A stretch of DNA of 64,000 nt from an uncultured Eubacteriales bacterium (GTDB lineage Bacteria; Bacillota; Clostridia; Oscillospirales; CAG-272). Positions 25,626 to 32,526 of this stretch are shown in pieces. Every line of letters starts with the position of its first letter. Position 1 is the stretch's first letter. The stretch spans positions 1-64,000 of the forward strand of contig CAKRQL010000006.1 in the NCBI GenBank assembly GCA_934393265.1, written 5' to 3'. The position numbers were made by a program, and so were the translations under genes. A model generated the notes under the pieces. The model was not told the origin of the DNA, did not search any database, and was given only the letters and a program-made list of their open reading frames with translations.

Positions 25626-26021
25626 ATGAAAAAGGCAACAAAATCAAGCAACTGGCTGATAAAAGACATTTCGGAAACCGAACTGAAAACCGAAAAGGCA
25701 CTCGCAAAAATATCCACCGAGCTCCAGATGAAAAGGCTCGAGATGAAGATGGATCAGAAGCAGTTTGCGGAATACATGGGCGTTTCGCAGGGAATGGTTT
25801 CACGGTGGGAGAGCGGTGAATACAATTTCACCATTGCAACCCTCGTTGGAATATGTGAAAAAACCGGGCTGTCATTTGACCCGGGCATAATGCCAAAGGA
25901 ACCCGCGCTAACGGATGGCTCCCGGGGATTCGTAGAGGTGGTTGCGGTAAACATCGGTGGTATCAAAAACTTTGACAATTGGGTAATCAATGATAAATTC
26001 AAGGGAGGATATGTCGCATAA
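25626..26021 (+). CDS. higA: HigA-like XRE antitoxin of the TAC locus
   Basis: A 131-residue antitoxin. Residues 33-85 are an XRE helix-turn-helix (QKQFAEYMGVSQGMVSRWE). The N-terminal 30 residues probably wrap the toxin. After the HTH comes a 45-residue tail (about 88-131) with FVEVVAVN and NFDNWVINDKF, longer than in plain HigA proteins; in known TAC systems such a tail is the chaperone-addiction segment recognised by the SecB-like partner. The stop overlaps the chaperone start by 1 nt (TAATG). GAGGAGAG lies upstream of the ATG. It should also repress the operon promoter. Confidence 0.82.
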   Translation: MKKATKSSNWLIKDISETELKTEKALAKISTELQMKRLEMKMDQKQFAEYMGVSQGMVSRWESGEYNFTIATLVGICEKTGLSFDPGIMPKEPALTDGSRGFVEVVAVNIGGIKNFDNWVINDKFKGGYVA

Positions 26022-26458
26022 TGGATTTTGACAAAATAACAGCCGATATTGATTTTATTTCATCGTATATACATAACATTGAGGTGAATGCAAAGCTTCC
26101 CGACCTCCCGGATAATGCGCAAAAGGGCTTCGGAATGGATATAAAGTGCACCTCCCCTACCGTTATTGACGGTTGTAAATGCGGAAATCTTCTCATGCAG
26201 GTTGAGGTTCATGTCCTCCGTAGCGATGATGACAGAGATACATTCAAGATAGTTCTCGAAGGGGCGTTCAAGTCGTCAGCAGACATACCGGACGAGAGAT
26301 TTATGGAAATGCTCAACATAAACGGCGGGGCACTGCTGCTTTCCGTCGCGCGGGCAAAGCTCGAAACAATATCCGCCCTCACCTACGCACACGGGAAGAT
26401 TATAATCCCCATGATAAATATGGTGCAATATTTTGAGGAACGAAAGAAAGAGAATTAA
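26021..26458 (+). CDS. SecB-like chaperone of the TAC locus
   Basis: A 145-residue protein resembling SecB. The diagnostic C-terminal block is present: LNINGGALLLSVARAKL, then ISALTYAHGKIIIPMINMV, matching SecB's NG-A-L-P-R and LT-x-G-x-x-x-x-P-x-N patterns. Gram-positive bacteria generally lack canonical SecB, so a copy fused by a 1-nt overlap to a higBA pair is best read as a TAC chaperone that stabilises the antitoxin. There is no separate promoter, and the terminator follows immediately. Clostridial TAC loci are known; this assignment rests on motif and gene order, not on a search. Confidence 0.78.
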   Translation: MDFDKITADIDFISSYIHNIEVNAKLPDLPDNAQKGFGMDIKCTSPTVIDGCKCGNLLMQVEVHVLRSDDDRDTFKIVLEGAFKSSADIPDERFMEMLNINGGALLLSVARAKLETISALTYAHGKIIIPMINMVQYFEERKKEN

Positions 26459-26464
26459 AGGGAA

Positions 26465-26495
26465 AATGGAGAGACTCGTGCCTCTCCATTTTTTA
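26465..26495 (+). terminator. Terminator of the TAC operon
   Basis: A 9-bp perfect stem (26465-26473 with 26482-26490, loop ACTCGTGC) runs into TTTTTT. Confidence 0.92.
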
Positions 26496-26802
26496 TGCCA
26501 TTTTATTTGGTTTTGGGTTCCGTTATTTCAGAAATCGGCTGTTTTTTGAAACAAGCCCGCCTTTTTCCGTGCTCTTATTTCAAAAAATCCGCATTTTCTG
26601 AAACAAAGCGTCAAAATCAAGCCCGTTATTTCAATCCGAACCGCCCTCGCCACCATTCATTTTCACTATTTTAATTATATATTGTATAGCCGCTTTTCAA
26701 ATCAATTGATTTCAGAATAGATTTTTGCCGTTTCTGCCACTTTTCTATTCTGATTTTGCGTTTTCGCCCGATTGCTAATTGCTTATACCATTTTTTTCAC
26801 AC
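26496..26802. repeat. Non-coding stretch with TTATTTCA...TGAAAC repeats
   Basis: No gene is seen between the convergent TAC and pfkA units. Two imperfect copies of an inverted-repeat element (TTTCA, A/T-rich core, TGAAA) lie at about 26525-26555 and 26577-26607, followed by a half copy (TTATTTCAATCC) near 26630. The rest is AT-rich. Confidence 0.5.
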
Positions 26803-26832
26803 AAAAAGGCGGAGGCTCGCGCCCCCGCCTTT
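26803..26832 (-). terminator. Terminator of pfkA
   Basis: AAAGGCGG and CCGCCTTT form a GC-rich stem; on the minus strand TTTTTG follows. Confidence 0.85.
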
Positions 26833-26879
26833 GCTTATGCCGTTTTTGGTTTGCCGGTAACCGGCACGGTCATCAGATA

Positions 26880-27947
26880 TCAGATATTAACCGTCTCTGC
26901 GATATTATAGAGGTTCTTTACGTAGATATGCCTTGCCTCTACCTCTATCTCCATGCGCTCTATCTCCCATTCGGAGAATTCCGCCTGCAGGTCCTCACGG
27001 GTCTTGAAGCCCTTGTAGAGGTCGTCGAGCGCGAGGGCGTATCTTATCTCGGTCGCGACTACCTTTCCGCGGCGGAAGCATATAACGAGGTTTGAATTTC
27101 CGCGCAGGAGCTCATCGACGGCGAAAACGCCCATCTCGGTAGCCATAACGCGGTCTGCAAGCGTCGGGTTTCCGCCTCTCACTATGTGGGCGAGCCTTGC
27201 AAAGCGGGTCTCGATACCCGTCGCCGCCTCTATCCTCTTTGTGAGTGCGGGTCCGTACTCCTTGCCCATAGCCTCGGAGACTATTATTATGAAATTGCGC
27301 TTACCTAACTTGCGGGAGCGCTTCATCTTCTCGAAAAGCTCCTCCTCCGAGAACGGTATCTCGGATATTACTATTGCGGTGGCTCCGGTCGCGATACCGG
27401 TATTGAGCGCGATGTCACAGGCACCTCTACCCATGACCTCGACGACGTTGCAGCGCGCGTGTGACTCGCAGGTGTCGCGGAGCTTGTCAACGAGCTCGAC
27501 AACCGTGTTCATCGCGGTGTCATAGCCTATCGTGCTGTCGGTCGATGTTATATCGTTATCTATCGTGCCGGGCAGACCTATGCAGGGTATGCCGAGGGCT
27601 GTGAGCGCAGTCGCGCCGCGGAAGGTCCCGTCTCCGCCTATCGCTATTATTCCGTCAATGCCGAAGCGACGACAGGTCTCGACAGCCTCAAGCCTGCCCT
27701 CCTCGGTCATGAACGCCGGGCAACGGTCGGAATAGAGTATCGTGCCGCCCCTGTTTATAACGTTACACACGCTGTGCACGTCGAGCTGATGTATATCTCC
27801 GTCGATAAGCCCCGAGTATCCGCGGTAGATACCCATGACCTCGACCCCGTTCGCGATAGCGGAGCGGACAACCGCACGCACCGCGTCATTCATTCCGGGG
27901 GCGTCTCCTCCGGAGGTAAGAACGCCTATTCTCTTGAATTTCATCAT
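26880..27947 (-). CDS. pfkA: ATP-dependent 6-phosphofructokinase
   Basis: A 355-residue glycolytic kinase (fructose 6-phosphate to fructose 1,6-bisphosphate). The N-terminal GVLTSGGDAPGMNDAVRA and GGDGTFRGA motifs form the nucleotide site. Gly at the positions that distinguish ATP from pyrophosphate enzymes (GGDGT and PGTIDNDI rather than GGDDS and PKTIDND) supports ATP use. RGGNPTLADRVMA completes the fructose 6-phosphate site. It is slightly longer than the 320-residue bacterial norm, through a C-terminal extension. The ATG at 27947 has GGAG 6 nt upstream; a second ATG follows at once. It diverges from the mgsA-like gene, a link at the upper glycolysis/triose phosphate branch. Confidence 0.93.
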   Translation of the reverse strand: MMKFKRIGVLTSGGDAPGMNDAVRAVVRSAIANGVEVMGIYRGYSGLIDGDIHQLDVHSVCNVINRGGTILYSDRCPAFMTEEGRLEAVETCRRFGIDGIIAIGGDGTFRGATALTALGIPCIGLPGTIDNDITSTDSTIGYDTAMNTVVELVDKLRDTCESHARCNVVEVMGRGACDIALNTGIATGATAIVISEIPFSEEELFEKMKRSRKLGKRNFIIIVSEAMGKEYGPALTKRIEAATGIETRFARLAHIVRGGNPTLADRVMATEMGVFAVDELLRGNSNLVICFRRGKVVATEIRYALALDDLYKGFKTREDLQAEFSEWEIERMEIEVEARHIYVKNLYNIAETVNI

Positions 27948-28011
27948 AAAGGTCTCCTTCTTTCGCGCTCTCTCATAGCGGAAAAATTGCAATATTCTTA
28001 AAGCAATCTTG

Positions 28012-28040
28012 ATTATACACCAATTTTTTTCGGTTTACAA
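28012..28040 (-). promoter_or_regulatory. Promoter of pfkA
   Basis: On the minus strand TTGTAA (28035-28040), 17 bp, TATAAT (28012-28017). The leader is about 55 nt. Confidence 0.65.
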
Positions 28041-28111
28041 CAGGGTATGGCAAAATCTTTTCAAAAACTTAAAAAAACTCACGCGCGCCGGCGAAAATGA
28101 TAATAAGCCGA

Positions 28112-28140
28112 TTGACAAAAGAAAAAAACGGTGATATAAT
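28112..28140 (+). promoter_or_regulatory. Promoter of the mgsA-like gene
   Basis: TTGACA (28112-28117), 17 bp, TATAAT (28135-28140), both exact consensus; the spacer is A-rich. The start near 28147 gives a 65-nt leader. Confidence 0.85.
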
Positions 28141-28211
28141 TATCATATAAGTACAGTGGGATATGCTTTTTCCACGGCACTCATAACCTTTAGCGGAAGG
28201 ATGAGCTGAAA

Positions 28212-28643
28212 ATGTATATAGCGCTTATTGCGGACGACAACAAAAAAGAACTCATGGCGCAGTTCTGCATTGCCTATTGCGGTATACTCGCGCGTCACAA
28301 GCTTTGCGCAACGCATATAACCGGTAAATACATCGCCGACGTCACAGGGCTGGAGATAGAGTCATTTCTTGCGGGCAGCGCGGGAGGAACCGAGCAGATA
28401 GCCGCAAGAATAGCCTACAACGAGATTGACCTCGTGTTCTATTTCCGGAGCACGGATTCGGAGAAAGTGCCATCAGCGGCACAGCTCGACCTGCTCCGCA
28501 TGTGCGACACCTACAATATTCCCCTTGCTACCAATATAGCGACGGCGGAGGTGCTCGTTACGGCGCTCGGCGCAGGGAGCCTCGACTGGCGAAACCTCCT
28601 GAACCCCCACAGCGATTACAACCTCTCAAAGAAGAAGAGATGA
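28212..28643 (+). CDS. Methylglyoxal synthase-like protein with substituted active site
   Basis: A 143-residue protein aligning over its whole length with MgsA (IALIADDNKKELM, TGLEIESF, IPLATNIATAEVLV). MgsA converts dihydroxyacetone phosphate to methylglyoxal. Here the key residues are changed: AHD becomes ADD, the phosphate-binding GTTG becomes HITG, the GGD of the catalytic Asp becomes GGT, and RDPL becomes RSTD. It is therefore unlikely to be an active synthase and may bind a phosphorylated ligand or regulate. It is expressed from a consensus promoter divergent from pfkA. Frame and length are intact, so it is not a simple pseudogene. Confidence 0.8.
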   Translation: MYIALIADDNKKELMAQFCIAYCGILARHKLCATHITGKYIADVTGLEIESFLAGSAGGTEQIAARIAYNEIDLVFYFRSTDSEKVPSAAQLDLLRMCDTYNIPLATNIATAEVLVTALGAGSLDWRNLLNPHSDYNLSKKKR

Positions 28644-28650
28644 ATAAAAA

Positions 28651-28716
28651 GCGACTGTCATTCAGAGACGCTCTGACAGCGCGGCTCATGCCGCGCGGGA
28701 CAGTCGGCTTTTTTAT
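28651..28716 (+). terminator. Terminator after the mgsA-like gene
   Basis: CGACTGTC (28652-28659) pairs with GACAGTCG (28699-28706) and encloses a second GCGGC/GCCGC hairpin; TTTTTT follows. Confidence 0.85.
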
Positions 28717-28736
28717 AATTTTTTGGAGATAAGATT

Positions 28737-29180
28737 ATGGCAAAACCGGAAAAGGCGGGCGTCCGCATCCGCTCCCGCGCGTATGACCTTGAGGACGGCG
28801 GAGAGCGGATGGCCGAGGAATATGATAAAACCCACAAAGGGACGATAGAGCGCGACGGCGGGCGGGTTATCGTCCGCTACCGGGACGCGGACGCCGGGGA
28901 TATATGCGAGATGATATATGACGGCGCCGGCCGCCTTACCGTACAGCGGACGGGAAACGGCGCGCGCCGCCTCGTATTCGAGGAGGGGCACACCCATCGT
29001 GACCTGTTCTCCGCACCGCCCTATTCAATCGACATGGAGGTGCGCACAAGGTCGCTGTCGCTTTCGGACGAGGGGGGCTTCCGCGCGGATATAGAATATC
29101 TCCTTGACATAGGCGGGCAGGCACGGAGAATGGAATACTCCGTCGAGCTGCTGCCGCCGGGGAGGGACAAATGGAAGTAA
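28737..29180 (+). CDS. DUF1934 family protein (YwiB-like)
   Basis: A 147-residue protein with the lipocalin-like beta-barrel pattern of DUF1934: an N-terminal VRIRSRAYD strand, VIVRYRDAD, LTVQRTGNGARRLVFEEG, and IDMEVRTRSLSLSDEGGFRADIEYLLDI. Function in the family is not established. GGAGAT precedes the ATG. Its last 10 bp overlap the holA start, so the two are translationally coupled, and holA lies downstream in the same transcript. No signal peptide. Confidence 0.85.
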   Translation: MAKPEKAGVRIRSRAYDLEDGGERMAEEYDKTHKGTIERDGGRVIVRYRDADAGDICEMIYDGAGRLTVQRTGNGARRLVFEEGHTHRDLFSAPPYSIDMEVRTRSLSLSDEGGFRADIEYLLDIGGQARRMEYSVELLPPGRDKWK

Positions 29181-30199
29181 GCGAATTTACAGGGCGGCTC
29201 CGTGACGGGAAAGTTGCGGGGTGGTATCTCTTCTCGGGCGAGGAGGATTACCTTAAAAAATATTACCTCCGTGAGCTCGCCGCGGCAGTGGTGCCGGACG
29301 AAGGTCTCGCCGCATTCAATCATATAGTTTTCGACGGGGCGGAGCCGGACTGCGCCGCGCTGACCGACGCTATAAAGTCGCCGCCCATGATGGCGGAGCG
29401 AAAGCTCGTCGAATGGCGGTATGCCGACTTTGAAAAAATGAGGGAGGGCACCCGCCGCGCAATAGAGGAATTAGCTCCCCTGCGAGAGGAGTACCCGTAT
29501 ACGACGGTGGCATTCCTGTGCGCTGCGGAGGGCTTCGACGCCGGGAGCGCAAAGCGACCGGGAAAGCAGGCTGTCCGCTTCGGCAAAATCTTTGATATTC
29601 TGAATTTCCCGAAATCGACCGACCGACAGCTCATGGCATGGCTGAAAAAGCATTTTGACGCGGAGGGGATAGGCGTGACGGCAGACTCGCTCTCCGCTCT
29701 CCTCCTCCGCTCCGGGCACTCTATGCAGGTGCTGAACGGCGAGGTGGAAAAGCTCGCGGCTTACATTAAAGAAAACGGGCGGCGGGAGCTTACCGTCGCA
29801 GACGTTGAGCACGTCGCCTCCGGCACCGTGGAATGTGACACCTTCACTCTGTCAAACGCGCTGACCGACAGGGACGGCGCGGCGGCGTTCCGCGCGCTCG
29901 CGGACCTGAGGGCCCGGAGAACCGACCCGTCGGTGATAATAGGGATGATGGCGCGCACGTTTTCGGAGTTCCTCGCCGTCGTCGGCATGATGACCGACGG
30001 AAAGGACGCAAACGACGTCGCGGCAATCCTTAAAATAAACCCGTACAAGGTAAAGCTTTATGCAAAGGCGGCGAAGGGTCGCCCGCCCGAGGAGATAGCG
30101 CGGGTGCTGACCCGGCTCGTCGAGGTGGACGCCGCGTCAAAGTCCGGCGGTGCCTCCGGCTACTCTGCCGTCGAGATGTTCATTGCTGAAAATATATAA
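29171..30199 (+). CDS. holA: DNA polymerase III subunit delta
   Basis: A 342-residue clamp-loader subunit that opens the beta sliding clamp. The N-terminal AAA-like region begins VAGWYLFSGEEDYLKKYYL; the middle has LMAWLKKHFDAEG and LSALLLRSGHSMQVLNGEVEKL; the C-terminal collar shows the helical pattern LADLRARRTDPSVIIGMMARTF. Length matches HolA. It starts inside the end of the DUF1934 gene with GGGGAGGG upstream. Walker motifs are degenerate, as expected for delta. Confidence 0.9.
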   Translation: MEVSEFTGRLRDGKVAGWYLFSGEEDYLKKYYLRELAAAVVPDEGLAAFNHIVFDGAEPDCAALTDAIKSPPMMAERKLVEWRYADFEKMREGTRRAIEELAPLREEYPYTTVAFLCAAEGFDAGSAKRPGKQAVRFGKIFDILNFPKSTDRQLMAWLKKHFDAEGIGVTADSLSALLLRSGHSMQVLNGEVEKLAAYIKENGRRELTVADVEHVASGTVECDTFTLSNALTDRDGAAAFRALADLRARRTDPSVIIGMMARTFSEFLAVVGMMTDGKDANDVAAILKINPYKVKLYAKAAKGRPPEEIARVLTRLVEVDAASKSGGASGYSAVEMFIAENI

Positions 30200-30217
30200 A
30201 GAAATAACGGAGAAGCT

Positions 30218-30826
30218 ATGAAAAAAACGCTTGTGTTTGTTCTCATACTCTGCACCGCACTGGTGCTCCCCATCGCGCTCACTGCCTGCTCCGGCGGCGG
30301 GGAGGATGTGAAATATGCGGAGATAAAGGTACGCGACTACGGAAGCATAATAGTAAAGCTCGACCGCTCCGCAGCTCCTATAACCGTTGATAATTTCGTA
30401 AAGCTCGCAAAAGAGGGCTTCTACGACGGGCTGACGTTCCACCGCTTCGTCAAGGATTTCGTCATTCAGGGCGGAGACCCGAGGGGTGACGGCACCGGCA
30501 GCTCTCCCGATACGATAAAGGGCGAGTTCTCCGAGAACGGAGTGAACAACCCCCTAAAGCATAAGCGCGGGACAATCTCAATGGCGCGCTCCATGAGCTA
30601 TAATTCCGCGTCCTCACAGTTCTTTATCTGCGTCGCGACAAGCGACGGTGTGTCCTACTCCCTTGACGGGAAGTATGCCGCCTTCGGCGAGGTGGTCTCC
30701 GGCATGGAGCTCGTGGACCGGATGATGGCGGACGTGGGAGACCTCCCCGGCGCGGCATACGCCCTTGATAAAGAGAATCAGCCGGTTATGGAGTCGGTGA
30801 GAATATACGACACCTATCCGGGATAA
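30218..30826 (+). CDS. Cyclophilin-type peptidyl-prolyl isomerase, lipoprotein
   Basis: A 202-residue surface lipoprotein that would speed proline isomerisation in exported proteins. Residues 1-24 form a lipoprotein signal ending LTAC. The cyclophilin core has GSIIVKLDRSAAPITVDNF, FYDGLTFHRFVKDFVIQGGD (active Arg within FHR), SSQFFICV and AAFGEVVSG. The family residues for substrate binding are present. GGAG precedes the ATG; the gap to holA is 18 bp, so it can be part of the same transcript. Confidence 0.92.
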   Translation: MKKTLVFVLILCTALVLPIALTACSGGGEDVKYAEIKVRDYGSIIVKLDRSAAPITVDNFVKLAKEGFYDGLTFHRFVKDFVIQGGDPRGDGTGSSPDTIKGEFSENGVNNPLKHKRGTISMARSMSYNSASSQFFICVATSDGVSYSLDGKYAAFGEVVSGMELVDRMMADVGDLPGAAYALDKENQPVMESVRIYDTYPG

Positions 30827-30836
30827 TGCACCGATT

Positions 30837-30867
30837 TTGACAATAAAGGTTTACAAAAACATATAAA
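30837..30867 (+). promoter_or_regulatory. Possible guaB promoter
   Basis: TTGACA (30837-30842) and TATAAA (30862-30867) are 19 bp apart, longer than ideal. No purine riboswitch was recognised in the 44-nt leader. Confidence 0.4.
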
Positions 30868-30910
30868 ATATCAACCAACCCGCCTCAGATAAAAAACTAA
30901 GGAGACAAAA

Positions 30911-32416
30911 ATGGCAACCTATTTTTCCGAACCGTCACACACTTTCAGCGAGTATCTTCTCGTCCCCGGCTATACGGACGAGAGGTGCATACCAAAAAAC
31001 GTAACGCTCAAAACCCCGCTTGTAAAATACCGCCGCGGGAGCGAGGAGTGCCCGCTCACAATGAATATCCCGCTTGTGTCGGCTATCATGCAGTCCGTCT
31101 CGGACGACAGAATGGCGATAGCCCTTGCAAAGGAGGGCGGAATTTCCTTTATATACGGCTCGCAGAGCATAGAGGACGAGGCGGCGATGGTCGCGAGAGT
31201 AAAGAATTATAAGGCGGGCTTTGTGGTGAGCGACTCTAATCTCACCCCCGATAACACGCTTGCGGACGTACTCGCGCTCGCAGAGCGGAACGGTCATTCC
31301 ACAATGGCGGTGACCGACGACGGAACCGGAACCGGAAGGCTGCTCGGCATTGTTACCGGGCGCGACTACCGCGTCAGCCGTATGTCCGGGGACGAAAAGG
31401 TAGCTTCATTCATGACCCCGCTCGGGCGGCTTGTCACAGCCCCGGAGGGCACCTCCTTAAAAGAGGCGAACGATATAATATGGGAGCACAAGCTCAATTC
31501 CCTGCCGATAGTGGACAAGGAGGGCAGGCTACGTCACTTCGTTTTCAGAAAGGACTATGCGCAGCATAAGGAGAACCCGAACGAGCTGCTCGACAGCAAC
31601 AAGAGCTATATCGTCGGCGCGGGAATAAACACCCTTGATTACGAGCGGCGCGTCCCCGCGCTTATTGAGGCAGGGGCAGACGTCCTCTGCATCGACTCCT
31701 CGGAGGGGTATACCGTCTGGCAGAAGAAAACGCTTGAATTCATACGGAAGAATTACGGTGACCGCGTGAAGGTCGGAGCCGGGAACGTCGTCGACCGCGA
31801 GGGCTTTCTCTTCCTTGCGGAGTGCGGTGCGGACTTTGTCAAGATCGGCATCGGCGGCGGCTCGATATGCATAACCCGCGAGCAGAAAGGAATAGGCAGA
31901 GGACAGGCGAGCGCGGTGATAGAGGTTGCCGCAGCGCGCGACGAGTATTATAAAAAGACCGGAATCTATATTCCGATCTGCTCCGACGGCGGAATAGTCC
32001 ACGACTACCACATGACGCTCGCGCTCGCGATGGGGGCGGACTTCATAATGCTCGGTCGCTATTTCGCGAGGTTCGAGGAGAGCCCGACGCAGAAAATAAT
32101 GATAAACGGACAGTATGTCAAGGAGTACTGGGGCGAGGGGTCGAACCGCGCGCGCAACTGGCAGCGCTACGACCTCGGCGGAAAGGCGAAGCTCTCGTTT
32201 GAGGAGGGCGTAGACTCCTATGTCACCTACGCCGGCGCGCTGCATGACAATGTGGAAAAATCGCTCTATAAGGTGAAGTCCACGATGTGCAATTGCGGCG
32301 TCACGAGCATACCGGAGCTGCAGGAAAGGGCGAAGATAACCCTCGTCTCGGCAACAAGCATCGTCGAGGGCGGCTATCACGACGTAATGCTTAAGAACGC
32401 CCCGGCGACGAAGTAA
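30911..32416 (+). CDS. guaB: IMP dehydrogenase
   Basis: A 501-residue enzyme that oxidises IMP to XMP, the committing step of GMP synthesis. The (beta/alpha)8 barrel has [13 protein letters not shown] at the start, two CBS domains inserted at about 110-220, the catalytic loop [20 protein letters not shown] with Cys320, [19 protein letters not shown] for phosphate binding, and the flap segment [14 protein letters not shown]. The flap differs from the usual GSMGAM type, placing it in a Clostridia-type subgroup. AAGGAG precedes the ATG. No other purine genes adjoin it. Confidence 0.92.
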   Translation: MATYFSEPSHTFSEYLLVPGYTDERCIPKNVTLKTPLVKYRRGSEECPLTMNIPLVSAIMQSVSDDRMAIALAKEGGISFIYGSQSIEDEAAMVARVKNYKAGFVVSDSNLTPDNTLADVLALAERNGHSTMAVTDDGTGTGRLLGIVTGRDYRVSRMSGDEKVASFMTPLGRLVTAPEGTSLKEANDIIWEHKLNSLPIVDKEGRLRHFVFRKDYAQHKENPNELLDSNKSYIVGAGINTLDYERRVPALIEAGADVLCIDSSEGYTVWQKKTLEFIRKNYGDRVKVGAGNVVDREGFLFLAECGADFVKIGIGGGSICITREQKGIGRGQASAVIEVAAARDEYYKKTGIYIPICSDGGIVHDYHMTLALAMGADFIMLGRYFARFEESPTQKIMINGQYVKEYWGEGSNRARNWQRYDLGGKAKLSFEEGVDSYVTYAGALHDNVEKSLYKVKSTMCNCGVTSIPELQERAKITLVSATSIVEGGYHDVMLKNAPATK

Positions 32417-32447
32417 GGGCGATTGGCAATGAGCAGTCGGCAAGATG

Positions 32448-32476
32448 TTGATTAATTCATAATTCTGCTGTATAAT
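32448..32476 (+). promoter_or_regulatory. Promoter of the ABC exporter gene
   Basis: TTGATT (32448-32453), 17 bp, TATAAT (32471-32476). The leader is about 45 nt. Confidence 0.65.
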
Positions 32477-32526
32477 CATAAGCAAGAAAATTATAATGCC
32501 AGAAAAAGAAAGGTTTTTTTAGGAGA

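Noticed and set aside
30827..30910. Purine riboswitch before guaB
   Set aside because: The leader is about 44 nt, too short and lacking the conserved three-way junction.
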